From: Lepisosteus oculatus
Lineage: Eukaryota; Chordata; Actinopteri; Semionotiformes; Lepisosteidae
NCBI RefSeq assembly: GCF_040954835.1
Contig: NC_090700.1
Span: 19,821,501-19,885,500, forward strand
Direction of reading: 5' to 3'
Length of the DNA: 64,000 nucleotides
In this document: piece by piece, positions 23,202 through 34,176 of the stretch
How positions within the stretch are numbered: position 1 is the first letter of the stretch
Layout of the letters: each line of letters begins with the position of its first letter
Notes under the pieces: model-generated
Seen by the model: the letters and a program-made list of their open reading frames with translations, nothing else
The model's database searches: none
Told to the model about the DNA's origin: nothing
Translations under genes and position numbers: made by a program

Positions 23202-25621
23202 TGTTAGGTCAGAGGAGTTAGCTCACTCTAACAGTCTTCCCAGGTAAGATCTTGAAAGTGCCTTTCTGGTAATAGTTGTTTACCTACCCTTTTGAGAAAT
23301 CTGAGTCATAAACAATTTACAAAAGACACTGTTGCTGGTGACCCTGCTCCTGTCAAGGGAAAAACAACAAGGCCTCGTGGTCCTCGTAAACAAATGACGT
23401 ACTTTGTGTAAAAAGCAGGGGCCTAGGAGATTAACTGCTATGAAAGCTGGATCACAGATGTCTGCAGGCAAAATGAATAAGAGCACTGACTTGCAATGAC
23501 ATCACAGTAATACCTACAGCACATGCAATTCATTATCAGGGGTCCTTAGATACAGCTTTGTGGTTGGTCTATATCTTTATTTTTCTGTTTCTATAGGTTT
23601 AGTGAAGCTGTTGAGCTAAAATGAAGCCTACATTATTAGACTCTAACCAAAGAGGATTTAAAATATATCATTAAAAAAATATTAAAGACCGACATTGTTT
23701 AGGACTTCAGGGATTGGACTGTTAAGATTCCCATTGGTCACAACTGCCAAAACAAAGTCCATTTCAGGTGGGATGCGGTTGCTATGGTGTCGCAAATGTT
23801 TATGCCAAACAAATGTAGAACCATAAAGAAAACAGGCCGATGAGAACATTTTCAATACAAAAAAAAATCTAATTTCCAAAGAGACCAGTATTTATCTGGA
23901 AAAGTCTAAAATTATTTTTCAAAGATATATTTCCTTAATGTCTATTGCACCCTTTAAACAGTGGAATCAGTCTGTAAAGCAAAGACATAAGCAAAAACAA
24001 GTGTTCAGCTAGCCTGTGGAATAAAGTTTAACCAAAGTAAACCAGTTCACCCTGAGCTCTCTTCAGTCAGAAAAAATGTTTCTTGAAAAATTGAAGACAA
24101 AAGAAAAAAGAAATCCTTGGAGACCACACAAGACAGAAATTATATTGTTTCTTCTGGCACCCAACATTTAATGCCATTTAATGAGAGGAAATCTGAAAGC
24201 ATTTGTATTTTAGAGATCTATCGTTAGTGATATGTATTTTAGACATCATTAGGCACATCAAAACCAACTTTTGAAGATCAAAGCACAATAGCTGTACTGT
24301 ATATATTATTTGGGCATAGTGTGGAGTTTTTTTGTGAAATGGCCACAAAGAAAACCAGGTATATACAGCAAAAATACATTTGCCACCTAAATTGACACAT
24401 TCTTGTAGAAATAAACATCACCTAATTTAGTGGGTTACATTCACAGAGCTGATCACGCCAAGAAGATGAAAAATATTACGTGTAGCCCCACCATATTTAA
24501 TTAAAAAATGTATACATTCATACCCCCCATTAAATATAAAGACCATACAACGAAAATGGTGTTATGAATATAAAATGTTACATTTTAAGCACTGTACTGG
24601 GCAACGGAACACCAAAAATCACATTAACTCATGCTGTAAATCCCAGCATGGATTAAACTAACAAGACTAACTAACAAGACACCTCCTGTAACGGGCTAGG
24701 AGATTTTGAAGGTTATTTTAACATTCCACCAGGCAGAATTGCTCTAGTGCCTTCATTACTAAATTCCTGTTCGAAAGGATTGACATCTGGTGATTAAGAT
24801 CCCATTATTTTCAGTTCACGATTCTTTAGGAAATTCGAATGCATGCTTGAATGTCCAGTTTACAGCCAAGCTTGAGCTTCTTGGCAGCTCGACATTAGCT
24901 TAATATTTTTTACACCAAACATAACATTGACTGTCATACTGAAATCAATGTTGAGATACTTCCTGGTAGGGTTGACACAATAAGAGTAGCCTTAACTGTC
25001 TTAATAATGGACACTATCGCTTTTTAGGAATTCTTTTCCAATCTGTGGAGATCAAAAAACGTGCTCTCTAACCTTAACCATGATGATGCACGCTATTCCT
25101 GAATGTTTTGTTGTTGTTTTATGCCAGGGAAAACAGGAGGACATCCTTATAGTTCCATGGCATTTCAATAGACAAGTACTTCACTGCAGGTAGGTTTTTA
25201 ATCATTTTTAATTTTAAATTAATTATGCAGGAAAAATGTAAGCATTGTGTATACTGGAATTTAATTCTGACAAATACGGCTTTGGCTTTGTGCAATGATA
25301 TTCCGATTACAATAGCATTTTTAAAACCTAGTTACAGGATGATTTTTTTCCCCCATTTCATGGGAGAATAAATATCTGGAGGGCACTACAAGATTTTCAG
25401 AATTTAAATTCAAATAAGAAAATGGGTTTAAATGTTGTATTTTGATTTCATAAAACCTTGAGCTTCTTTTTTCTAAAACAAGGTACAAGACCATGGAATG
25501 TAAGTATTGAGTACTGTCTTTATCTCCTACATCAAATAACTGAAAAGTTAATTCCCTAAAATAGTTATTTCATGGAAAACATTTTATGAAGTCACAAATT
25601 CACAAAATATACATAATGTTT

Positions 25622-25627
25622 TTTATT
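25622..25627 (-). terminator. MIS18A: Candidate MIS18A polyadenylation signal
   Basis: TTTATT on the plus strand gives AATAAA on the minus strand, about 280 bp past the MIS18A stop codon. Confidence 0.45.
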
Positions 25628-25907
25628 CAGACAACATTTATTAAACAGAAACAAACTCATTTGGAAAGCCAGTAGTTATATGGGCAGCATTCAATCTGTT
25701 TAGAGAATAATGAAACTAGTGAAACTACTCTTATTAAGAACTTAAGAAAAAATTAAGAACTTGAAGCTCAACAGAACCCAGACAAAGATGCAAAAACAGT
25801 AAGTTATTAAACTCAGATTCACAAACATAAAGACAAGCTTTAAAACTTTACACGGTATAGTTTACTAACTTTTGCACCCAATTTCACCTTGGAAATCAGA
25901 AACAGGA

Positions 25908-25979
25908 TTACAGATCTTTTTGAAATTTACTTTCAAGTTCCGATATCTTCTGCTCCAGTGTTAAAATAACAGATTTGAC
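25908..25979 (-). CDS. MIS18A: MIS18A coding exon 5 and stop
   Basis: The 24-codon terminal exon encodes VKSVILTLEQKISELESKF and ends at TAA. The acceptor is TTTGACAG. Leucine spacing suggests the C-terminal coiled coil. Confidence 0.9.
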   Translation of the reverse strand, partial: VKSVILTLEQKISELESKFQKDL

Positions 25980-28900
25980 CTGTCAAATCAGAAGAAAAAA
26001 TATTTTAGTTGCAAACCAAAACAAAGCTTACAAATAATACAAAGCAAACAGTTTAAAGTTCATTAGATATTAAAGATCCTAGATCTTTGGATTATTGTAA
26101 AATTTATACAGAACATTTTATTTAAACATTGCTGGAATAACTAAACATTTAGCAGCATTCCTTTGTCTGATTAAGTGTTTAGACCATGAATGTATCTGAT
26201 TAATTTAAGCTTCTAGTATCTTGTGTTCTTCAGTGGGATAAAAGGTCCCATTTAGACTTCAAGTGAATTATTGCAGAGATTAAGCCACAGGAGAACCAAA
26301 AAAAAACAAAAAACAATTACAACTGGACAAAAAGCTAAATTGTTTTCATCCTTCTCTCTCTAATGATTTTTAACCTCCCTTTGAACATGTCATTTTCTCT
26401 TCTGGGCAAAAGTAGAGAAGATTATCCTTTTGAACAACATTAGAGATTCAATTAGGCATACTTACTCTGTTAACAACATTTAAAAAGGGAGGTATCTCAT
26501 TTTAGAGCCTAGGTTCAATTTCAGACCTGGGGAGCTATCTGTGTAGAGTTTGTATATTCTCCTTTTGTCTGAGTGGGTTTTCACCAGTGCTCTGGTTTCC
26601 TCCCAGACTCCAGAAACATACTGGTAGGTTAATTGGCTTGTGGGAAAATTGGCCCTGGTGTGAATGCGTATCTGTGTCTGCCCGGCAATGGTCTAGGATG
26701 TACTCCATCTTTGTTTTAAGGTTTATGACGTGCCACAACAAGTCTACAGGTTTCAAGTACCTATGATGCTCTGGGCTGGTTTAAAGAAAAAAAACATTTT
26801 ATTGAGAAATGAATCACATGCAATGTGATGTGTCAATACATGTGGATAAATCTATCAAAGCAGAACCAAACAGATCCATCCATCTTCTAACTACTTTTTC
26901 TGATACAGGGTCACGGGGGAGCTGGAGCCTAACATTTCCATTGCCCAGAATTTAAATACCAAGGAAAGGAAAAACTGGACACTCCACTCAAAGTGCTTTA
27001 CAGGTAATGGGGACTCCCCTCCACCACCAACAATGTGCAGCACCCACCTGGATGATGCAACTGCAGAAAATCCAGAATGCTCACCACACATCAGCTCTCA
27101 GTGGGGAGGAGAGCAAAGTGATGAGGCCAGTTCATAGATGTGGAGTATTAGGAGGCCATGATTGGTAAAGGTCAATGGGAAAGTTGGCCAGGATATCAGG
27201 GTTACACCCCTACTCTTTTTGAGAAACGCCCTGAGATTTTTAATGACCACAGAGTCAGGACTTCGCTTTTGTCTTATCCAAAGGACGGCACCTGTTTACA
27301 GTATAGTGTCCCCGTCACTATACTGGGGAATTAGGACCCACATGGACTGCAGGGTGAGCACCCCCTGCTGGCCCCACTAACACCTCTTCCAGCAGCAACC
27401 TTAGTTTTTCCCAGGAGGTCTCTCATCCAGGTACTGACCAGGCTCACACCTGCTTAGCTTCAGTGGGTTACCAGTTGTGAGTTGCAGGGTGATATGGGGC
27501 TGCTGGCTAAATGCTGGTGACTAAAGTCACCAGTTTGATACAGTTCACATAATGGATGCATACTTTCAAATAACACTGCCATGTTTGAGAGATGTTGCAG
27601 TTCACAGAAGAAAAAAATATTAAAATTTGTATTTAGCACCAAAACAAACAGACCCACAGTTTGTGGTTCTCACTATACAAACATTTTTCATTCAGCCAAA
27701 GCCTTGCCTTCAGTGCCCTCTACTGGTTACATCTGCAAACTACCTCTATGCTCTCGATGCCAGACAGAGGATTGGAGTAATTTTATTCAGGCTCAAATGC
27801 ACCCAGGCCAAAACCACAATCAAACATACAAACTAGTCTGTATTAAAGCCAACAATATTCTCTTTAGTAACATAATACCGAGCTCTACACAAAGTTTACA
27901 TTGTAATAGGCTTAAAAACTTTCAATGCATGCAACACGAACTTCACACTTCAAGTCGCTTCTAATAAGCTACAGTATTACTGTAGATGGAATGAAGGGCT
28001 TTGGCTGGTCTATATCTTTTGTCCATACTTCTGGAAATATTTACCTTCTTAATCTCATTTTTTAACGTCATCTTATATTCCAGAGTTACAGGCTCATCCT
28101 CTTCATCGTGACACAACTTCTCCGTTCCGGAATCCACCGTATAGCTGGAACAGAGAGTAAAGTTAATATCCTTCTAAACTGATCTGAAGGGATTTTCCAT
28201 ACCAGTGGTTAAAAATAAATAGGAACCCCTCCCCCCTTACAAGAACTTCCAGAGGCAATCAAATATCTCATGAATCCAAGAGACAACCTTTGCAGTAAGC
28301 AGGAGATCACAGGAAGAGATTCAGACCAGAGCCAGGGACACAAGTTAAACCCCAGCTCTCGAAACAGCCACTATGGGTGGATCGATCAGACAGGGTTACA
28401 TTTCACTGCAGCAGAAATTTGTCATGGGAAGCAACAAAAAGGAAAATGGAATGTTACAAATTTTTCAAAAGAAAAACTCTGTATAAACTAAATTGGTGGT
28501 AGGGTTTTGTTTGAATGAACACACAAGAAAGAAAATATGGATTATCATGCTCTCTTTCTGTTCATACTTGAGCAGTCAATTAAACAATTAACCTCATTAT
28601 TTTGCTCACTTAGACATATGGGATTATTCTTTAGCTCTATTGCAGCTGACTGCTCAAAACTTTCACTTCATTAAAGTCACAGTTATGTAGAAAACACAGT
28701 GGAGCCTGTTTAGAACATTAGATATACTATTAATAACTATATAATGGAGAGCTCAGGTAAAGCAAGAAACAAAATATACTGAGACCTTCCAGGAAATTAG
28801 TGTAAGCCCTGCAGCAAAGCATAAAATGTTCCACAGGTAAATAAATTCACACATCGGCCTCTCCTCCAGCTTTCACAAAACTTTCCAAGAGACAATGATT

Positions 28901-31900
28901 TTGTGGGCATATCTTTATCCAATGATTCTGTGAATCTCAGCTCTGCCTCCACCCCTACCACACAAACAAGGAAACTTGTTTAAAAATATGGTTTTAATGT
29001 TGTCTGAATAAAACCATAATGTAGATTTTGCATCCTCTGGTGGACATATGTGATATTGCACTTGGTGCACTGGAACACAGACCACATCTGCATCAAAATA
29101 CATTGTTCCATAAAACATTTGTTTGAACTAGACTTTTTTATATTCATGACATTTCAGGAGCACCATGTGGTGTTATGTGGTTTGGGCACTGGAATCGAGA
29201 CTGTTGTTGGTTCAAATCCCAAGACAGACACTTCCAATGGACCTCATCAAGATATTAGACTTGAATTGCTGCAGTCAATGCCCAGATGCATAAATTGGTA
29301 TACTTTCACACTGTTACTGCAGATGAGAATTTCATACTATTTTACTTAAATAAAAAAAAACATCTGGAACCAGATATCTTCCCTCCAATATTTAGACTTA
29401 AATTTCTAAACCCTATCAAGCCAAACTAACTGAACAGTAATTAATACAAAAATCTGCCTTATGATAAGTCCATACCTCTCAATATTTTCACATTTAAGGC
29501 AGTACAGAAATCTCTTGTAGTCAAAACATTTAGGTGTAGAGACGAATATCTTGCCAAGATGACAACAGCAGCTGCGACAGGTCAGCTTCGCGATCAGGCT
29601 GAAAGTAAAAAATAAATTAGACAGACTGGACGGGAAAGATCCACAACAGAGCACCTACAGGAAGTCTTCAAAACCAGCATGGGTCCAGGTGTGCTCTATG
29701 GAGGTGTGAAGGTAAGGTACTGAATAAAACAGTGACGGGACATTTGTGTGGTACCCATCATAATAATCCCAGTGATGCCTGGATATAGATGGTGCCCTAT
29801 ATGTCATTTCAAAAGTTCAAGCTTTAAACAACAGAAGCTAAGTTAACTTGAACTTGAACTGTGAACACTATATACAGTGGTGTGAAAAAGTGTTTGCCCC
29901 CTTCCTGATTTCTTATTTTTTTGCATGTTTGTCACACTGAAATGTTTCAGATCATCAAACAAATTGAAATATTAGACAAAGATAACACAAGTAAACACAA
30001 AATGCAGTTTTTAAATGAAGGTTTTTATTATTAAGGGAAAAAAATCCAAACCTACATGGCCCTGTGTGAAAAAAGTAATTGCCCCCCCATTAAAACATAA
30101 ATCAACTGTGGTTTATCACATCTTTGGAAAGCTGAGTTCCATTTCTCTAGCCACACCCAGGCCTGATTACTGCCACACGTGTTCTCAATCAAGAAATCAC
30201 TTAAATAGGACCTGCCTGACAAAGTGAAGTAGACCAAAAGATCCTCAAAAGCTAGACACCATGCTGCGATCCAAAGAAATTCAGGAACAAATGAGAAACA
30301 GTAATTGAGATTTATCAGTCTGGAAAAGGTTATAAAGCCATTTCTAAAGCTTTGGGACTCCAGCGAACCACAGTGAGAGCCATTATCCACAAATGGCGAA
30401 AACATGGAACAGTGGTGAACCTTCCCAGGAGTGGCCGGCCGACTGACCAAAATTACCCCAAGAGCGCAGCGATGACTCATCCAAGAGGTCAGAAAAAAAC
30501 CAACAACAACATCCAAAGAACTGCAGGCTTCATTTGCCTCAGTTAAGGTCATTCATGACTCCACCATAAGAAAGAGACTGGGCAAAAATGGCCTGCATGG
30601 CTGAAAACCACTGCTGAGCCAAAAAAACATAAAGGCTCGTCTCAGTTTTGCCAGAAAACATCTTGATGATCCCCAAGACTTTTGGGGACAATACTCTGTG
30701 GACTGACGAGACAAAAGTTGAACTTTTTGGAAGTTGTGTGTCCCATTACATCTGGCGTAAAAGTAACACAGCATTTCAGAAAAGGAACAACATACCGGCC
30801 ATCAGTTTGTGACCTCAAGCTGAAGCGCACTTGGGTTCTGCAGCAGGACAATGATCCAAAACACACCAGCAAGTCCACCTCTGAATGGCTTAAGAAAAAC
30901 AAAATGAAGACTTTGGAGTGGCCTAGTCAAAGTCCTGACCTGAATCCGATTGAGATGTTGTGGCATGACCTTAAAAAAGCGGTTAAGGCTCGAAAGCCCT
31001 CCAATGTGGCTGAGTTACAACAATTCTGCAAAGATGAGTGGGGCAAAATTTCTCCACAGCGCTGTAAAAGACTCATTGCCAGTTATCGCAAACGCTTGAT
31101 TGCCGTTTTTGCTGCTAAGGGTGGCCCAACCAGTTATTAGGTTTAGGGGGCAATCACTTTTTCACACAGGGTCATGTAGGTTTGGATTTTTTTTTTCCCT
31201 TAATAATAAAAACCTTCATTTAAAAACTGCATTTTGTGTTTACTTGTGTTATCCTTGTCTAATATTTCAATTTGTTTGATGATCTGAAACATTTCAGTGT
31301 GACAAACATGCAAAAAAATAAGAAAACAGGAAGGGGGGAAACACTTTTTCACATCACTGTATGGCTCTTTTGGTAATATTTCTGTGGTTCTGTGTTAAAA
31401 CCACAATACATTAGTTAAATCATTGTTCCTCAACTAGGCAAGCTTGTAAAGCAAAAATTAGTGGTGTTGTTAAAAAGCCTTTTAAATCAAGCCAGACAAT
31501 ACAATACACCAGGCCAGAGTGCTGGCACTGTGGCTAAGGATCTGCGCCTGTGGCTGGAAGGCTGCCGGCTCGTATCCCACAGATGGCAGAGGAATTCTAC
31601 TCCATTGGGCCCCTGAGCAAGGCCCTTAACCCCAGCTGCTTCAGGGGTGTCGTATAAATGGCTGACCCTGTGCTCTGACCCCAAGCTTCTCTCTCTCTGT
31701 TTGTGTGCCTTTGTGACTAATGGAGAGCAAGCTGGGGTACGTGAAAAGACAAATTCCTAATGCAGGAAATTGGATATGGCAAATAAAGTGATCTTATCTT
31801 ACAATCATTATATTTAAGTCTTGTATTATCCCAAAGACATTTAAAGCAGAACTACAGTTGAGAAGTACTATAATTGATGGGAGAGCAGATCACTAGATGA

Positions 31901-32459
31901 CACCTATAACTTTGTGTCAAAAAACTTGGATATTCTTTTAGTCGCTGTAATTCTTTGCATTTCACAGTATACAACAAACCAGGTATTAACGTTTTAGTTT
32001 TGAAAGGAATGAGTGGCGGGTACACTAAGGGGGTGTCACCAACCTAATTACACAGAAAAAAAAAATAAACTCCTACCATCCTCTTTCGTCTGGGGTCCCG
32101 GAAACATAGTGCTCCTCACTCACACAGACATTTTCAGTAGCGCCTGACACAATGCAGAAGTAAACACAGTTTATAAGGCAGAAGAGGTACAGACCGAATG
32201 CATAAAGCAAACGCATGCCATACATTGCTTTACTGACACATAACATAAGGGTTTCCTTACGTTTTAGTAGTATGTGATCATCTCCTAAGTTTCCAACCCA
32301 ACCGAGAGAGTCTCCGAGAGGCGTACTGCACTTCAAACACAGGAACACAACCGGGGGCACATTTTTCTCCGCCTCGTCCAACATGCGCTCCTCCGGCGCC
32401 GTGTACTCTAAGTCACTTATTGACTGGAAAAGGCTACTTAAGTCACTGTTGCCCGCCAT
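25908..32459 (-). CDS. MIS18A: MIS18A, Mis18-complex kinetochore protein A (whole gene, 5 coding exons)
   Basis: MIS18A with MIS18B and M18BP1 forms the Mis18 complex, which primes centromeric chromatin for CENP-A deposition after mitosis. The joined CDS on the minus strand is 32459-32261, 32143-32077, 29598-29476, 28144-28045 and 25979-25908. That is 561 bases or 186 residues, with phase kept throughout. The Mis18/Yippee-type fold is marked by two zinc-binding CxxC pairs, C41-C44 (FLCLKCSTPLGDSLGW) and C96-C99 (LTCRSCCCHLG). It also has the conserved TPKCFDYKRF block. The last exon encodes a short helix of heptad-like spacing (LEQKISELESKF), the coiled coil used for complex assembly. The protein is shorter than the human one (about 233 residues), mainly at the N-terminus. 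MRAP lies divergently upstream. Confidence 0.93.
26505..26740 (+). repeat. SINE-like repeat, family B
   Basis: It contains CTGTGTAGAGTTTGTATATT, GGTTTCCTCCCAGACTCC and GGCCCTGGTGTGAATGCG in the family order. The 5' head is eroded. Confidence 0.7.
26975..27508 (-). repeat. 5S-rRNA-derived SINE, best-preserved copy
   Basis: Read on the minus strand, the first 110 bases resemble 5S rRNA, with the internal promoter phrases GAAGCTAAGCAGG, GCCTGGTCAGTACCTGGAT and GAGACCTCCTGGGAAAA. A body with CAGTATAGTGACGGGGACAC follows, then a tail with AAGCACTTTGAGTGGAGTGT. Partial relatives lie at 56.7, 57.8 and 63.3 kb. The terminal AAGGAATTATT run seen in other copies is missing here. Confidence 0.85.
28045..28144 (-). 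CDS. MIS18A: MIS18A coding exon 4
   Basis: It encodes YTVDSGTEKL, an acidic stretch HDEEDEP and LEYKMTLKNEIKK. The acceptor is TGTTCCAG and the donor GTAAAT. It ends in phase 0. Confidence 0.9.
28145..29475 (-). other. MIS18A: MIS18A intron 3
   Basis: A stretch near 29,156-29,345 contains GGTTCAAATCCCAAG, a possible B box of a decayed tRNA-derived SINE. Nothing else is supported. Confidence 0.5.
29476..29598 (-). CDS. MIS18A: MIS18A coding exon 3
   Basis: It encodes the second CxxC pair in KLTCRSCCCHLGK, then STPKCFDYKRFLYCL. The acceptor is CTTTCAG and the donor GTATGG. Confidence 0.93.
29875..31359 (+). mobile_element. Tc1/mariner transposon, inactivated
   Basis: The element is 1,485 bp, starts CAGTGGTGTGAAAAAGTGT and ends with the inverted ACACTTTTTCACATCACTG. 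TA target duplications flank it at 29,873-29,874 and 31,360-31,361. The terminal inverted repeats are long, about 200 bp, and end near GGGGGCAATC. It lies in MIS18A intron 2 on the opposite strand to the gene. Confidence 0.93.
30261..31140 (+). pseudogene. Tc1 transposase pseudogene
   Basis: An ATG at 30,261 opens MLRSKEIQEQMRN but a stop follows after 15 codons. The helix-turn-helix (GLQRTTVRAIIHKWRKHGT) continues in another frame. The first catalytic aspartate is in LWTDETKVE (about 30,700). The second is in QQDNDPKHTS (about 30,845) and the glutamate in NPIEMLWHDLKK (about 30,950), consistent with a DDE transposase. An internal deletion near 30,783-30,800 removes the segment between the first and second catalytic blocks. 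The C-terminal part, ending GGPTSY, is intact. It cannot encode an active enzyme. Confidence 0.9.
31512..31801 (+). repeat. tRNA-derived SINE, family A
   Basis: It has an A-box-like CTGTGGCTAAGGATCTGCG, B-box-like GGCTCGTATCCC, body CCCCTGAGCAAGGCCCTTAA and tail GCAAATAAAGTGATCTTATC. It lies in MIS18A intron 2, just outside the Tc1 element. Confidence 0.85.
32077..32143 (-). CDS. MIS18A: MIS18A coding exon 2
   Basis: A 67-bp exon with acceptor GTGTCAG and donor GTAGGA, encoding ATENVCVSEEHYVSG and ERG. Phases match exons 1 and 3 exactly. The sequence diverges from mammals in this surface segment. Confidence 0.88.
32261..32459 (-). CDS. MIS18A: MIS18A coding exon 1
   Basis: It starts MAGNSDLSSLFQSI and contains the first CxxC pair in VVFLCLKCSTPLGD. 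It ends ILLK plus one base before donor GTAAGG. The ATG lies in a CpG-rich stretch as expected of a first exon. Confidence 0.92.
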
Positions 32460-32560
32460 TACTTTCGAACTTCTACTACGACGAAAGACGAAAAACGACA
32501 AACCCAGCCCAAGGAAACGGAAATACGTCCAGGGAGGCTGGATAAAACAGCAACACGCTT
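32300..32560. promoter_or_regulatory. MIS18A: CpG-rich region at MIS18A start
   Basis: CpG dinucleotides cluster here relative to the CpG-poor flanks (CCGAGAGAGTCTCCGAGAGG, CTCCTCCGGCGCCGTG). The region covers the MIS18A start codon and looks like its housekeeping promoter. No TATA box was seen. Confidence 0.5.
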
Positions 32561-32938
32561 CTTCAACACTTGTCCGTATATAATGATGTGCGCAGACTTG
32601 AGAATAATGAATATGCATGACGTGACGTTCAGACCCACCCCTTTCCTTTGGGTCGCTCGCTTTTTTAACGTTAAAAACAAAACAAAAATACAATACAAAC
32701 AAGAGCAGATGTAACATCGTAGCGAGACTGGGTCGGAGCGGATGCAGACAGGAGTTCAGGCGCTTTTTAATATTTTATTTTATTTTTATATTACGTATTT
32801 TTAAAATGGAAACTGCCGTTTATTGCCAGCATTGCATCAAAAGATAGTGGAAGACAAGATACTGCGTAATCACGTTATGACACACGGGGGTCACTTGGGG
32901 TACCGTTACAACGTTTAGGGTTGTTAAGTGGATACAGG

Positions 32939-32946
32939 TATAAAAG
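32939..32946 (+). promoter_or_regulatory. TATA box of an unassigned small unit
   Basis: TATAAAAG is a strong TATA match. It lies 60 bp before the ATG at 32,999, giving room for a start site near 32,970. Confidence 0.45.
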
Positions 32947-32998
32947 GGTGTAAACCGGGGGTACCTATTTGCATGACAACCGAACAGCCCACAACAAT

Positions 32999-33181
32999 AT
33001 GCAACCGCACCAGATGGTCAACCCGCGCTGGCCAGTAGCCCTCAATCCACGCTTCGGCTCCTCCTTCCATCCTGCCCTTCGCCGTGCACTCTTCGGCCTC
33101 AACGCCAGGCGAGGGCGCCACAATATCGATAACATCGTGATACATACTATAATACGATTACACTTGATGAAAAAAGATTAA
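32999..33181 (+). CDS. Unassigned 60-residue open frame
   Basis: The frame begins MQPHQMVNPRWPVALN, is rich in Arg, His and Pro (FHPALRRALFGLNARRGR), and ends LHLMKKD at TAA. A TATAAAAG box lies 60 bp upstream and AATAAA at 33,186-33,191 lies 5 bp downstream of the stop, so it has the outline of a compact intronless gene. I recognise no domain or family. It could equally be a chance frame or the edge of an unrecognised mobile element. CpG content is higher here than in the flanks. Confidence 0.2.
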   Translation: MQPHQMVNPRWPVALNPRFGSSFHPALRRALFGLNARRGRHNIDNIVIHTIIRLHLMKKD

Positions 33182-33185
33182 ACAA

Positions 33186-33191
33186 AATAAA
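33186..33191 (+). terminator. AATAAA after the unassigned frame
   Basis: A canonical polyadenylation hexamer 5 bp after the stop codon of the 60-residue frame. By itself it is common in AT-rich DNA. Confidence 0.3.
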
Positions 33192-33308
33192 TGATGTATG
33201 GTTTCAGGGCTACTTGCACAAAAGACACAGTTATCATATACATTAATTTTAAATCTCTGCACAAAGGGGGTCTTTACGGGGTAAATTCAATTAACTACTT
33301 TATATGAT

Positions 33309-33453
33309 AGTTCAAGTACAGTAGGTAGCTGCGTCAGCGTGCAAAGGAACAAGTGCAGGTGTATGCCATGCTGAAAACGTTTCGGCTGTGGAGCTTTCTT
33401 CGGGTGTTTCTTTTCTTCTCTTTTCAGCGTTGCATACACCTTTACTTGTTCCC
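33309..33453. mobile_element. Fold-back MITE, family M
   Basis: The left end is AGTTCAAGTACAGTAGGTAG and CTGCGTCAGCGTGC, then arm GGAACAAGTGCAGGTGTATG. The loop contains AACGTTTCGGCTGTGGAGC. The right arm is CAGCGTTGCATACACCTTTA followed by CTTGTTCCC. Confidence 0.75.
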
Positions 33454-34169
33454 ATTTTATATGATACCTCCTTAACCTTATTACTTATGCAATATTTACT
33501 TGACGTCATCCATTTTTGTTTTCCAAATGTCGCTTACTTCATCCAAATGTAATGAGTAGAGCCATGCACACTTCGCAACTGTTGCATCAAACTTGTAGTT
33601 GTACAACTTGTAGACAATGCTGGAAAACAGAAAAAAGCTATATGGACAGGTTGTATGGGTATTATATTGGAAAGTCATTCGGAAATTAGATGAATGTAAT
33701 TTATTACATACTGACATATTTCTGCATTACAATATGCAATGCATGAGGGTAAAAATAATCGCATAAAAAAGGAAATATCACTTTGTCTCGAAGAAAACGT
33801 TGATGGGGGGGGTAGACCATCTTGCATGTTCAGATGAGTGTCGCTTCAGATGATTTTCGGATGATGTACCAGTGTACTATTTTGTAAATTGTTGTAAACA
33901 AAACGACAAAATGCAAAAAAATACATCCTTCAACTTAGGAAGCAAAAATGCACAATTCTTAAACTAAACGTATAAGATAACGAGTCTGAGCAAACCTCAA
34001 AGTTTGTTATTTTTATATGATCTTTTTCCTGTTACTAAATTATTGCAAGGATTGTGCAGAGAAAACATTTTAATCCAGCCCTGCTCTTGAACAATTTGAC
34101 CCAATCAGACTTCAGAACACCCCCCACCAATTCTAGGCTGGGCCTCTCGTTCTTCTATTCGTCTTTTCC

Positions 34170-34176
34170 TTTAAAA
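34170..34176 (+). promoter_or_regulatory. MRAP: TATA-like element upstream of MRAP
   Basis: TTTAAAA lies about 100 bp before the MRAP ATG. It is a weak TATA variant in a plausible place. Confidence 0.3.

Larger units (their letters stand above)
16706..25600. other. Intergenic interval between HUNK and MIS18A
   Basis: Nearly 9 kb without a supportable protein gene. Short open frames occur on both strands but have no recognisable domains and AT-rich, non-coding-like composition. The interval holds a fold-back MITE with a captured segment (17,883-18,042), its inverted partner (18,647-18,705), an AT palindrome near 21,020-21,060 and a tRNA-derived SINE (22,914-23,201). Regulatory elements may exist but cannot be seen by eye. 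Confidence 0.7.
25980..28044 (-). other. MIS18A: MIS18A intron 4 with two repeats
   Basis: It holds a family B repeat (about 26,505-26,740) and a nearly complete 5S-rRNA-derived SINE in reverse orientation (26,975-27,508). The remainder is AT-rich intron. Confidence 0.8.

Noticed and set aside
32073-32260. Read-through of MIS18A exon 1 into a longer first exon, because the frame stays open past the donor.
   Set aside because: The strong GTAAGG donor and the exactly phased exon 2 fit the known protein. The read-through residues have no similarity to MIS18A.
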